DNA of 64,000 nt from Oscheius dolichura (Eukaryota; Nematoda; Chromadorea; Rhabditida; Rhabditidae): assembly GCA_932521035.1 (NCBI GenBank), contig OW051497.1, positions 9,362,001 through 9,426,000 of the forward strand, written 5' to 3'. A model generated the notes under the pieces. That model made no database searches. It saw only the letters and a program-made list of their open reading frames with translations, and was not told the origin of the DNA. Each line of letters opens with the position of its first letter. Within the stretch, counting starts at the first letter, position 1. Below are positions 13,530-25,319 of this stretch, piece after piece. Position numbers and translations under genes: made by a program.

Positions 13530-16500
13530 ATGGAGCCGTATAACTATGCTCACATACAATCAAGTGGAATGCATGACCTCTACCCGCCACCGGAAACATC
13601 GCAGCACGCCACCTATAGCAGGCCACAGAGTTATAGCATGTTTTAGTTTATCTCTTATGCCTACTAGTCCTTTAAATTGCTGTTTTAATCGAGGGGTTTA
13701 GCGTCGTTCCATTCTATGGATGGGCTATCCACGCCCACACAAGTTTCTCCCCCAGCAGAGACGAGAAGTGTAGCAGAGAAAAATGAATATCCTCCTCTGT
13801 CTGCCAGGCCAAGTTCCAGTGATGCCTGTGCTACCATTGTACAAGGACTTATGCATTTTAATCAGGTGGGTAAACACGCATTTAACTTCTTCTTTTTTTT
13901 ATAATTTAGATAATGAATAATACTAGCAAATATTTCAACGTTCATTCTTTTCAAAAGAAACAGAAAAACCAATTATCAGCTGAAAAATTTAAAAAGATTG
14001 CTTATTTTTAATACTTCTCTTGATTTGAAAGGCGGAACGCTTGGTTTTGTTTTATTTCGGCTGCAAAAAATACTAGCAACTTCTATTTTAAAAACGATAT
14101 ATATAGTTAAAGTTTTCAGAGTCCAGAAGAAGACTTTTCCCGCAAAGCCTGTGAGTCGCTGGTGAAGAAAATGAAGGATAAAAGAGACGAGCTGGACGCA
14201 TTAATCGTTGCCGTCTACAGCAGAGGCGAAGACATCAAAAAATGCATTACAATTGCCAGAACTCTAGATGGTAGACTGCAGGTACTGTGCTTAATAATTT
14301 AGAATGAATTTTATTGTTTCAGGTAGCAGGGAGGAAAGGTTTTCCACATGTTGTGTATGCGAAGATTTTCCGCTGGCCGGATCTTCACAAAAATGAATTG
14401 AAACATCTTCCTTTCTGTGAAAACGCATTCGATCTGAAGGTTGACAGTGTAAGTTTTTTATTACGGGCCATTCGAGATATGGGCAGCTCGAGATAGGAAC
14501 TTGTGTTCAACGACATGGAAAATGCCAAGTTGTTTACATTTTCGATAAGTCCAAGTTGAAAACAAGTGCGAACCAAGGAGAACACAAACAGGGACCATTT
14601 TTGCAAAGGCGCCATTAGAAAAGCGTAGTAGTTGAAGAAAATAAATGAGAACATTACTTTCAGGTATGCGTCAATCCTTACCATTACGAAAGGGTCATTA
14701 ATGCGGGGATGGGCAGTATCGATATGAAACCTGAAGACGAGGGGCCGGACAATCCACTGGCACTCGAGGATCCGTAAGGAATTCCATTTGTTGTTTTAAA
14801 TGCCCCCTTTTCTAGTCTCAAGCATCTTCCCAAAGTCTTCTATTCGATGAACACGACCGGACCTAAAACGATGCATCCGCTTATCATGGACTTGGGGCCT
14901 CCTGCTTCGCCCGGGCCGATGTACGAGCCGATGACATCCCCACAGCCTGGCCCTTCCAATGCTCCTCCTCCTAATCGCTACATGAATGTGAGAATTTATC
15001 TGTCTTTCTTTTTACCTAAGTGTTCTTTCAGTTCAATAGTCAAATGGTCCCGCCGCATCAAAACATGATGATGAGGCAGAATATGATGCAGCAGCCTCAA
15101 ATGGGTCAAGGGAGACTGCCACCTCCGCAGTTGCCTCCACAGGAGCAGCAGTCGTCTTCTTCCCACCATCATCAGTCTCCTCTTCTTCATCAACAGCACC
15201 CTCATCAACAACACCCTCATCAACAACACCCTCTTCCTCAGCAGCAGCAACGAATGGGACAACAGCATTCTCAGCATTCTCAGCACCCTCAGCAACATCA
15301 GATGCAACAACAAATGCAAATGCAACAGCAACATTCGCAAAGGCCACAGCAACCTATGCAACAACAGCATCAACACCGCCAAATGCAGCAACAGCAGCAG
15401 CAGATGCCCCCTCCTGCTGGAGTCCCGCAGCGAAGGTTGCGTGACGACCCTCCTAAAAAACTAGGCCGGGAGATTCTCTACATTGAACCGCATGTGGAAC
15501 CGCCACCAGTACCTGGTAGACTGCCACCCACTTATACAGAAGTCATTGACATCTCGGAGGCGCACATTATTAGACCGAAGGGAGCTCCTCCTATCGGGCA
15601 TATCACCCTCCCCAATCCTTATCCACTAGGGCATCCCCTATGTGAAATCCAGGATAACTACAAGACTCTTGGTTTGCTTTTTTTGTCGTATTTGGTTAAT
15701 GAGATGAAATTAAGGAAATGTCAAATTCACTAGAAGGAATATTGTTTGCGTCACGGATGCAGAACCTCCAGATCCTCCTCTTGGTAAATTCCTTTTCTTT
15801 TATTTTCTAAATGTTTTGTTCTTTCAGAAGTCTGTACCAATTGGGCTAAAATGTACTATCATGAAGAGAAAAGAATGCTACAGCAGTTTACGGCCAAATT
15901 GACGACCGTATATGTTGATTGTGGTTATGCAACTGCTGTCAATCGATTCTGCCTGGGGTCGCTGTGCCGGACGGTGCCTTTGATGGGAGCAAAGGCTGAC
16001 AGGCTTCGCCTTATTGGAAAAGGAGTTAGACTCTCTTGCAAAGAGAATGGAGACGTTTGGATACAGGTACGCCTCCATATCCAGGAATAATTCTTATTTT
16101 TATCAGAATTACGGGCACAATCCAGTCTACGTGCAGTCTCATTATCTTGACCGAGAAGCTGGTCGAGGAGTTGGTGATGTGATCCACAAGATATACACTG
16201 GTGCTCGAATTAAGGTGTGACAAAGAGCACTCTAGATTATTTGAATGTTTAGATCTATGACGCTGAGAGATGTAAGAGCACAATGAAAGACCAGTGGATA
16301 TCGAGTTTAATGGAGAAGTGTAGAATGGTCTCGACGGGAGAGATCACCGCTGATGACGATATGGTCCTTGAAGACAACCTGGTCGGCCCTTCGGGAGAAC
16401 ACATCCCACTACCACTTGCTAAGGATGTTAGTCCTACTGTTTACTTGTCATTCCCAATATTCAGGACAAAAACGATCCATTGACTGAACTTTTCCGCTAT

Positions 16501-16740
16501 TGTGTGGCCCGTCTCTCGTTCTTAGAAGGATGGGGGCCGGATTATGAGACTCGTCAGACAATTGATGAATGCTGGGCCTGGATGGAGATCAGAATTAACC
16601 AGTTAGCTTTTTAACAGTTTTAAATTTGAAAACCTTCTTTTAGTGCCTTCACGTATTTGGATACTTTGCTTACTGACGCGCACGATGCCATCCATCCCTT
16701 ACCTCCAGTTGGAGCCACTCGTACTCTGACTTTCGACTAG
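13530..16740 (+). CDS. smad4: Co-SMAD (SMAD4/Medea/SMA-4 family)
   Basis: Common-mediator SMAD that joins receptor-activated SMADs in TGF-beta/BMP signalling and acts in the nucleus. The N-terminal leader (about 60-70 residues) precedes a classic MH1 domain: [75 protein letters not shown] and [12 protein letters not shown] Pro-rich then Gln/His-rich linker spans about 14850-15450. MH2 starts near 15850 and holds [55 protein letters not shown] and [10 protein letters not shown], ending GATRTLTFD with no C-terminal SSxS motif, as expected for a co-SMAD. The region between the MH2 half-sites (about 16290-16470) is acidic where vertebrate SMAD4 has an Ala-rich insert. Start chosen at the first in-frame ATG after an acceptor-like site; 13716 is an alternative. 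Confidence 0.93.
15040..15415 (+). repeat. Gln/His-coding repeat tract in SMAD linker
   Basis: In-frame CAG, CAA and CAT/CAC codons give long Gln/His runs with Met and Pro. A 15-base unit meaning HPHQQ is repeated head to tail near 15185-15235. Codon mixing (CAA with CAG) argues for a selected or old tract rather than a fresh single-codon expansion. The antisense frames across it look open only because of this composition. Confidence 0.85.
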
Positions 16741-17532
16741 CTTCCAAGAATCTCTGTGGTGGCTATTCACCACGATCTCCTACAATATTGTTATACACAT
16801 TGATCATGTCAGGTTTATTTTTGTTACATGGTACAATTTTACTTTATAATTATTTGCCATATTTCAAACCTCGACCGACCTCACATATATTGCTGGATAG
16901 TTAAACCCAATAGTTTTCTTTATTATTTTAATAGACTGGTTAGAGCACAATACACAAATTCAGATAATATTATAAAATAGTTAATAATAAATATTATAAT
17001 CTACTGGAAATTGAGAAGGAAGCGGCGAGGGGGCAGCTCAATAGGGGGAGTCGACGAAGCCAATAGTTATCCCGGCCTTTGAGTCTTTGCCGACATATCT
17101 TGGCAAACAAACTTTTTTCTTGAAACGTTCACATTCTTAACCAGACACTTTCTGGAGTAGATGCCCTTCTCTTTCTCTCCTCCTTCCACTTTTTACAGCT
17201 TGGCTCCTTGTGGCTGGCCATTGTCTATATGCCTAGTTCCAGCTGATCTTCACGTTCCTTTCTGATCTTCCAGACTGTGCTAGTCATTCATATTCTATTT
17301 TAAAGTTTTAACTTGTTTGAAAAGGTGCTTCCAGTAGACGATAACAAGACCTCACCTCAAAAGATCTTCTTGTGCCTCTTGCCATTACCCGCCAATCATT
17401 TGTACCATTTCACTTTTGCTCCGAGTGGCCGAGAGGTCATAAGTGTCTTGCAAACACTGCGCATATCAGAGTATCTTCAGTCACTCCACGCAGAACCTAA
17501 GGAAAAACCATCCGGAACGTCTTGAAGTCGAG
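16741..17532. other. Intergenic
   Basis: About 790 bases between the co-SMAD stop and the adenylating-enzyme start; AT-rich near 16800-17000 (3' UTR of the SMAD gene). A short open frame runs into the enzyme frame from 17443, but the first ATG with an enzyme-like N terminus is at 17533. Confidence 0.5.
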
Positions 17533-20311
17533 ATGTCGTTCGACATCTCTCAGTATAACATCGAAGTCACCATGGACAACGAGGACGAGACGACCGACAC
17601 CGCTCTCTATACTACTATTTATCCAAGACTGGAGGACAACGCGACAATCGTTGAACTGAGGACAGGAGAGTCCTCTTCTGTGCAGGACGATGGTGCAGAA
17701 GAAACTGAGCCCCTAATTGTGGAAGAAGATGCAGACGATGAATACGAACATCCCACTACTGAAGGCCTTGATTCCGAAGAAGCAGGCTCTGAACAAGAAC
17801 CAGAACCAGAGGCGGTGGAGATCTCAAACATGGCGACGAAAGTTGAGGAAGCGTTAAGCTTGGAGAATGAACCTGCACAAGAAGCTCCTACTGTTCGTGC
17901 TCAAACTCTTGTTGTGGAATTTGAAGATATGGTCGTGGAAAAAGACAATGAGCTCTCTTTGCAAAAGAAGGAAGCCTCAGCCGCACAAGAAGTCGTCATT
18001 GGGGAATATTCTTCGACAAGAGCGGAACCTATTTCTCTGACAATATCAAGGAGGCAAACAGTAGAAGAATCCGTGGAGCAGACGGTCGAAGCAGAAGCTT
18101 TGGAGGAAGTAGTATCTGTTGCCTCATTAGATGACGTCGAGGCATTTGGAAGAGATGACATCATCTCTGTAAAAGAAGAATCTATTCCTTCGAATGACGG
18201 CAGCATTGTATTCGTCAACAAATTCGCCATTCCTGAACCTTCTGAAGATACCGAACCGTGGAACAGGTGGCTCTTCACCCAATTGAGACACATCCTAGAA
18301 ACTAAAACGAACAAAGTAGCCATTGTAAGTATTTTTCCTTGCAGAATATTTCATATCGCGTTCAGGTAGAAGAAATAGGCGAGACACGATGTATAACATA
18401 TGGAGAACTAATGGATGGTATGATGAAGATGGCCAACTATCTAAAACATCATGGTGTGGTAGAAGGAACTAGAGTTGGTTTCTGCATGGAAAGCTGTTTC
18501 GAGTTTATTCTGTATGAGTTGGCGTGCTTCTTCTTGGGAGCACTTCCTATACTCTTCCATCCTAGCCACATTGGTAAGCAAGACCCTTTTGACTATTAAG
18601 TAATTCTGTTCAGCTTCCGATAGAGTAACTCGGCTAAATTTAAAGGTTATGGTAGTCGACGCTGACCATTATGGCCACGTTCTTCGAGCTTTCGAATTCT
18701 TTGGAGATCTTGAGGTACACTCTAACATTCTCTCTAATAACTCAACTTGTTCAGAAAATCTTTATCCTTGCCGAGGACTTGACCAGTATTTACATTCCAA
18801 AAAATGTCTGGATCTATGACGGATTAGGATTCTTAGATTTCAAATGCGATGTAAATTTGCAATTAGGACGAGCTGGATCAAATGTCATTGCCTTTGCCAC
18901 TAGGTACAGATCTTTATTCTCTTGTACCTTCCTTTTAGCGGTACCTCTTCTTCAAAAGGAAAAATTGTGGCACACAGTGCACAGAGTTGTAAATCCATCT
19001 GCACCCACTACTATACCGAGATTACTTCCCTTCTCAAAGAGAAACACCCCGAAGAGACCGCCGATGTTCATTTGGTCTCTACAGGACTGCATACTATTGA
19101 TGGCTTCTCCTACAGCATTTATTCCCTAATCCACGGTGGAACATTGATCCTAACTGAGACTAACGCGGATATTTGGAAAGTATCCTTCCTCGACCGTGTT
19201 GCTGGACTTATTGAACGATACCAGGTAGTATAATGGGAAACAACGACACAGGAAGAGCTCTTCAGATCCCCATGCTTATGGTCCATTCCCAATTTCTGAA
19301 ATGCTTCAGTAAATACGAGATCCATAAGATTTATAACGTGAAGTCTCTGAAACTTCTATGTCACTCCGGCTCATGCCTGTCGCCTGCTGTAATTCAGCAT
19401 GTTAGAGAACTGGGAATGTCCATCACTCAAGGTAAACCCGTTACTTCTTCCGGTATTCAATCATTCTTGCAGCTTACATTACTACCGAAACCGGTGCGTT
19501 CTCACTTGACGAAGTGACCGGCAGCCATGATCTTACTTCAACTTGTGGGGAACCATTTTTGGGGAACAATGTTAAGGTGTGAATTTTCTTTTAAGGTTAA
19601 CCAGTTTTAATCAGATCCTGGGCTTAGACGAGGATGCGGAAGTTTCTCCAGGAAAGTGGGGTCGTTTGTGGGTCCAGGGACCAACTCTCTTCGCGGAGTA
19701 CTTGTGCGAGGCTAAGTTTGCCGAGAGCTGTTCCGGTGGCTGGTTCTTCACAGGTAATACAAAGAAAAGCAATAGCAAAAAGTGGTTCAGGCGACTTGGC
19801 GGCTGTCGACGAGCAGGCAAGGCTATTCGTAGTAGGGCCAATAGACGGAGTATATAATGGACCGGATAGAATTGTACGGAACCAAAAATACCTCGAGACA
19901 CACGTTTTAGGTGCCACTTGTGCATGCTGAAAGCATTTTGGCTGAACATCCCGCCATTGACGATGTGGCTGTTTGTAAGCTAAAGGAGGAGCTTGTTCTG
20001 GGTATCGTATTGACCGAGGGAGAAGTGCCGCCATCAGTGGACCAGATTAACAGCACTTTGAAGAGTAATTCTTATTTTTGCGGGTTAAAGATATGGATTC
20101 AGACAAAAAAATCAAGCTTCAAATCGATCGAGTAGTTGTCGTGGATTTCGTTCCACGTTCAGAGACCGGTAAACTTCTAAGGGAGGACCTGCCCTTCCTC
20201 ATGGAACTGGATCCCGAGACGGAAATTGACCTGGACATAAAAGGAGGAATTGAAACTGACGGAGAATTTGATATTGAAACTGTTCATGCCGCAAACGAGA
20301 GCAGCATTTGA
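17533..20311 (+). CDS. Acyl-adenylate-forming enzyme with acidic N-terminal extension
   Basis: Member of the AMP-binding superfamily (acyl-CoA synthetase, 4-coumarate-CoA ligase, luciferase). The first exon encodes roughly 260 residues of Glu/Asp-rich, low-complexity sequence that is not part of the enzyme fold. The catalytic part begins near 18270 (RCITYGELMDGMMKMANYLK). It shows a Ser/Thr/Gly phosphate-binding loop (ATSGTSSSKGKIVAH near 18940), TTETGAFSLDEV (A5-like), WFFTGDLAAVDE (A7) and PRSETGKLLRED with the catalytic C-terminal Lys (A10). The A8 hinge is altered: GPIDGVYNGPDRIVPL replaces the usual DR.K.IK.G pattern. Introns are mostly 38-60 bases. Substrate unknown. A polyadenylation-like AATAAA follows the stop. 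A broken copy of the 3' end lies 1.2 kb downstream. Function as an active ligase is likely but the altered hinge leaves doubt. Confidence 0.85.
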
Positions 20312-21537
20312 AAACCTCAAAATAAATATTTTGATGCGTTCGAATGGTGTTCGTGTTGTGGAACTCCCTAATCTGCTTTTTATATAAAAAGCTCTTATGT
20401 AACGGAACTTTTGTTGATTTTCCACCTTATGACCACCTTTTTAACTGGAGCTTACAGCTTGGTCATATTAGAAGCCAGCTTTAATGACTCAAATGGAGAA
20501 AATTTCTTGATCACCCCTTATATTATCCCCGTTTCCTTTCTTTTGTGACAGACATCAGGTAAAGTTATCAACAAAAATCTACAGTATAGCTCTCGGTCTG
20601 TTAATTACTTTTCTGATCGTTTGCCGCCTCTCTCACCTCTGGGAAGTGATGAGTGGTATGGGTGGCAGCGAAGCGGTTGTAGCGCTAAGCCCTTCCTCGA
20701 GGGGAAACGTTCAAACGGTAAAATCACAAATCAAATGTGAATACAACAATACCTCAGGACTGAAGGTATTAACGAAGGTAAAAGATCTAGCCAAATTAAA
20801 TAATCCACGAGTCCTGTCAATAGATAAGGAGAAATGGGAACTCCCCGTTTCTACAACGAGCTATGAGACAGAAGGAAAATTGCGATCAGAAATTTCAGTG
20901 GGTAAAACCGGGAAACCATTAGGAGACAGCAGAAAAAATTCTTTTAGCGAGAGAAGACCTTTCTTTCTGATATTTTTTCGCAAAGAAAGTCATAATATCA
21001 GAAGAAATCTCCGGAACTAGGAAACCTACCTCACAACGGGGAATTAATTCGCTATACTAGGGTGATAATTATACGAATAAACTAATATTACACCTCCTAA
21101 AACATAGAGAAGGGACGGAAGTTAAAATAAGGGAATATACCAATGAATGTACGCTATGTTGACGAAAGCACACGGGCATTCAGACATGTTCCCACTTTCT
21201 TCTATAACAACTTTTGGCGGGAAAAAGGCGCGCGTCGAATTTTTCATATTTGGTGAGCTGTCATCAAGATTTAGCTAATAAAAAAGGTATGAACGCATTC
21301 TCTCTTTTCAACTGGCCCCCACGTGGAGCTTATTCCGTACACCCGATTCTAGAAGGTTTTGTACTACGGGGTTGCTCGAAGAAGCTCGTGCAAATAAAAC
21401 AATACCGGGCACTGAGGATTCAAAAATTTATGTAACAACCCAATATTTTTATTTCCAGAGCACTTGAGAGCCAATAAAAGCAATGAGAGGATAGTCTAAA
21501 GGTGGGATGTGTCACAACAAACGGCAAGCGCAAGTCA
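20312..21537. other. Intergenic with one uncertain 124-codon frame
   Basis: Downstream of the adenylating enzyme. A plus-strand frame at 20646-21020 (MMSGMGGSEAVVALSPSSRG, later lysine-rich) follows a pyrimidine-rich stretch and could be a first exon or a small gene, but has no recognisable domain and no partner exon. The rest is AT-rich with nothing I can support. Confidence 0.4.
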
Positions 21538-21720
21538 GAAATGTTGGCGAACGTGGGAATGGCCATTACTCAAGGTCCCTCTTCTTTTAGGTACTCAATA
21601 ATTCTTGTAGCTTACATTACTACGGAATTGAAACCGACAGAAAATGAGAGCAGCATTTGAAAATCTCAAAATGAATATTTCTACTTGAGATTGGTGTTCA
21701 TGGTGTGCAACGCTCTAATC
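21538..21720 (+). pseudogene. Truncated duplicate of the adenylating-enzyme 3' end
   Basis: The sequence aligns to the neighbouring gene in two blocks. The first matches the exon-intron-exon stretch around 19400-19490, including the intron's ATTCTTG(C/T)AG end and the following CTTACATTACTAC. The second begins directly after it and matches about 20250-20355, including GAGAGCAGCATTTGAAAA and part of the 3' UTR. About 750 bases between the blocks and about 30 bases inside the second are missing. Keeping an intron end means a DNA-level copy, not retroposition. It cannot encode a working enzyme. Confidence 0.85.
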
Positions 21721-22125
21721 TTTCAGACGTAAAACGTAATTTATCGCGAATGTGCTGTACTTTCCGTTGTGACTAAAAAACGTACTGTTATCTCAAAAAC
21801 AGATACGGAAAGCCTACCGGTGGCCATAAAATATAGCAGCGACGAAAGCTCGTTCGGATTGTTCGACCCATGAACGCCACCTACCAAGATAAAAACCAAG
21901 CCCTTCTGTTCACTTACCCAGTGCATCCCTCAGAAGTGTTTTTTTTCTGTTATCAAACAAAAACATATAGGAATTCTCATTTCTTCGAGACTCCATTTTT
22001 GTCATGCCAAAACCCTGCATTCCTTAGAACGCTGCAATTATAAAGAGTCTCCATAGAGGCCTTTCCTATCGGTTACTCTCTCTAATTCGTCAAATTCTGA
22101 TCGAACTTTCTGTTCCAGTCTGGCC

Positions 22126-23033
22126 ATGAGCTGCTCACTCCTTCTTCTGGCCTCGATTTTTGCGTTGGCCACCGTTTCAATTGCCGAAGTAAACGAATAG
22201 TTGGTGCTATAAATGCAATTTAATATAGTTCTCGATGATAACTACTTATTTGAAAAGCGTAACGGCCGACAAAGATCCGAAATATGACATGGTCATGGCA
22301 TTTGAAGTGCTGCGTCTAGAACCTCCTCCAAACATAAATATTTCTCGTTTGTCATTTTATTACCCTATTAAAGCCTTTTTAGATATAGCAGAGCTAATTG
22401 TATGCGTTGGAAAGTACGCAAAGTCCAAACCCAACAGCAATGACTGTCACTATTTACTAGGAAAGGATTCTGTTGATATTCCCAATATTTCCAGCATCTA
22501 CGGAAAAGCAAGCCAATTTCCCCACACCACGGCAAGTTTATTATATTTAGGAGAACGCTATTGTCTAGACAGATTTATATTTAACCATTACTTTTAAAGT
22601 AACGACTGTTGATGAGAATGGGCGAACTGGTGAAAAGAATTACACCTATACGGAACATAAACTCTATGACTTATTCAGTACTTGGTATTTTGAAGGAGTG
22701 AGTTAACTTATAGCTGATCACATTTTTCTCCCAGAAAACTGAAGAGTGTAGTATGAAGGGAGTATTCATAATCCATCCGGTGGGCCAGATGTATGCTCCT
22801 AGTTCGCCTTCAAAAGAAGTGGTTAAACCCGTTAATGCAGTCGCTTATCACAAAATGAAGCTACTCATGCTTATTATGTCGGTTATTTTACTTGGAGTTG
22901 GACTGATCGCTTTCTGTCTACTCTACATCTTATGCAAACAACGAAAGTAAAGCCATTTGTTGCTGATCTACAATAACAATTCTTTTCCAGGAAGCATCGT
23001 GAGGAAGCTGCCATCCCGCTACAGAATATGTAA
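22126..23033 (+). CDS. Small type I membrane protein, unrecognised
   Basis: Begins with a clear signal peptide (MSCSLLLLASIFALATVSIA) just after an acceptor-like TTCCAG. The ectodomain of roughly 170 residues contains MVMAFEVLRLEPPPNINIS, a few Cys and Asn-glycosylation sites (NIS, NYT). Near 22850-22930 is one hydrophobic span (LLMLIMSVILLGVGLIAFCL), then a short basic tail ending HREEAAIPLQNM. Introns of about 36-45 bases join in frame at 22188, 22350, 22530-22600 and 22698. No family recognised; surface receptor or adhesion role is only a guess. Confidence 0.65.
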
Positions 23034-25066
23034 GCACCAACAGTATGAGCTTCACAAGCTGCTACAGTATTGACTTTCAAAATCGTTACTCTTACTACCA
23101 GTTTCTTGTATCCATTTGTAACTTGCGGTCTTAGAGCAGTTGTAACATCATGCCAATATTAAAGTATCTCTTCTTTGAATTTGTACAATAGGGTCGTTTT
23201 TGCGCCTTTATCTGGCCCACTCATGGGTAGAGGCAAAAGCTAACCGTCTAGATACGACAACGGTTTTTTGCCTTACGATGAACACCACCTTGGACGACAA
23301 AGGACCAGTCGACAAAAAGGCAAAGTAACTTCAGTTGCAACTAGCCAAGAATAGAGGTTTTGAGAAAAAGTGAATCAGAAGCGGAAGCGCCTCTGCAGAA
23401 CGTTTGAAACCCGGAAGTTTGGCCTTTCATTGCTATGTTCAAGCCAGCACGGTTGTCTCCTCTTACTCCTTCTATTTTAACTAGGAAATTTGTCTGTTCT
23501 CTGTTTCTGTACCGTTATCTGATCCTCTCAGGGGCACAGCGACCAGGACAGGCTCACCTGGTGGTCAGCGATAACAGTTTTTTTCTTCTCGTTCTTATCG
23601 GCCATCGCTTGAATTTTCCAATAAACAACTTCTTTCACGGCTAAGGGGTTTCACAGAAAGGGCGAAGATCTTCATTTCACTTGGTTAAAGCTTGTTAGTT
23701 AAAAGGTGTCAAGTAGCGTTCTTCTTGCTTATTCAGCACAAACACTCCCACTTGTCAAGTCAGAGTAGAATATTTTACCTACTCTAAGCCGTTTGTCTTG
23801 ACAACTTTGCTCATTTTAAGAACTTTCTCGGAAGTTTAAGACGCCCGAGGAAAACTTCCTCCTACATGTCTCCTGGACTGACGCCAAGTTTCGAAGGAAA
23901 GCAGACACAATACATCACAGCGCACTGCATAACTTATCATTTTAAGTGGGGTATTTTGCAAAAGAGAGGAGGCCGCAGAGCTGCTGAGAAAGAGCGAAAC
24001 GACGGTTTGTTTATAATTGTGGTTAAAAAGGGCCGGCCATCTCAATCGTAAGGTCTCTCTCTCAGACTTGCATCGGCTTATTTTGCCTTTTTCTTCGAGG
24101 AATCCTCCCCGTTAAACAGCCGTTTTTATGCGTAATAGTCTTGTTTTCCAGACGTCTAAATCCCCAATGTAAAAAGGGAAAGTTCAATCCCCTCGTCAGT
24201 TGCCATGGGTATAAACAAGCCCACTTCTGGTCTTCTTCCTTTAAACTAGCCGAATCTTCCTTCTTGAAAGTTTGACAACATCTAGAGTAAAAACAAGCAG
24301 CTAAAGGTGTAAGGAAAGGAGAGTTTTTCTGCATCGTCAACTTATTTCGCTCACAAATTCGAATGCGCAATGACGGCATCGGAAACGCCTGCCTGGCTGG
24401 GCCCAGCCCAGCTTTGGGATGGATTCTTGCAATCAAACGCCTTTTGTGCTGAGCTTCAAGCTAATGAGTGAAGACCCCTATTCAGTTGACTCTCTCGGTC
24501 CATCAATGTCCTGCTTTTTCGGGATGCTGCTCTGGATAGGGGGCTGTCCCCCTCCTATTCGCTCGTCTATCCACGGATCACTAGTAGTGACTCCTAACAT
24601 TTAGACTACTCTTTTATTGAATCATTTAGTTTACTCTCTTCTCTCCATCTCTCCCCCTCTGCTGATGTGGCTTCGACTACCTATAATTTAGAATTCCCTG
24701 AAATGTGGGGCTATTTTCCATCGCGGGTCCATAGTTGATGAACATTTCCATGGCCACAGAGCGAAGGGAAAGCGGGTGTTCGCTTCCTTTCGGCACAACT
24801 TTTGATCTAGCCCGTAGCCTCGGCCACCAGCCGGGTAGTCTTACCTTTTTCTGGTTATTTTAACGCCTTCCGAAAGATCATTCAGCTTACATAAGCTTAC
24901 TGCTTCCTCATTTCTTTGTCTTCCATGGCGGTAGGAACAGGAACGGCTCCCTTCCCTAAAATCCAATACTAATTTGATGCTCAGCCAATTATGTGGGCCC
25001 TGGCTTTGACATTCCTCCTTTCTTCTTCCTCCTGTCCAGTTTTCATTTATTTTGTTCTCTACAGAG
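23034..25066. other. Intergenic
   Basis: About 2 kb with no supported gene. Short frames (23435-23644, 23866-24051, 24062-24436 minus, 24419-24604) have no exon partners or domains. AAAGTATCTC and poly-T near 23580 give no clear regulatory reading. Confidence 0.5.
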
Positions 25067-25319
25067 ATGACGTCGGTTGTTCCGGATGCAAACAAGTTGA
25101 TTGGCACCACAACAGACGTTCCTCCGAAAAAGTCTCCAGGCGACGAGATTGATGTCAAAACAGAATTCAAGTGAGTTGTTGCCTATGATATTTTAAAGGC
25201 GGACGGCCTTTAGAAGTGCAATTGACGAAACCTTGACGACCGTCTGCCAGGTGGCTAGTATTAGCGATGTTGGACAGGATGACAACAAGGCCAAGCCCCA
25301 GAAGGGAAAGAAGAAGTAA
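25067..25319 (+). CDS. Tiny soluble protein of about 68-73 residues, unrecognised
   Basis: The ATG sits two bases after a strong acceptor (TCTCTACAG), typical of a trans-spliced nematode message. The first exon encodes MTSVVPDANKLIGTTTDVPP and KKSPGDEIDVKTEFK. A short intron follows: either 28 or 43 bases, since two acceptors 15 bases apart both keep the frame. The second exon gives SAIDETLTTVCQVASISDVG and ends with a Lys-rich tail (KAKPQKGKKK). AATAAA signals lie at about 25386. Short polar protein with no known domain; existence supported by splice signals, frame and polyadenylation signal. Confidence 0.6.

Noticed and set aside
15033..15391. Two long antisense frames rich in Leu/His or Ala/Val/Glu
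   Set aside because: Artefacts of the Gln/His repeat tract on the plus strand.
17619..18323. Ser-rich minus-strand frames
   Set aside because: Shadows of the Glu-rich first exon of the adenylating enzyme.
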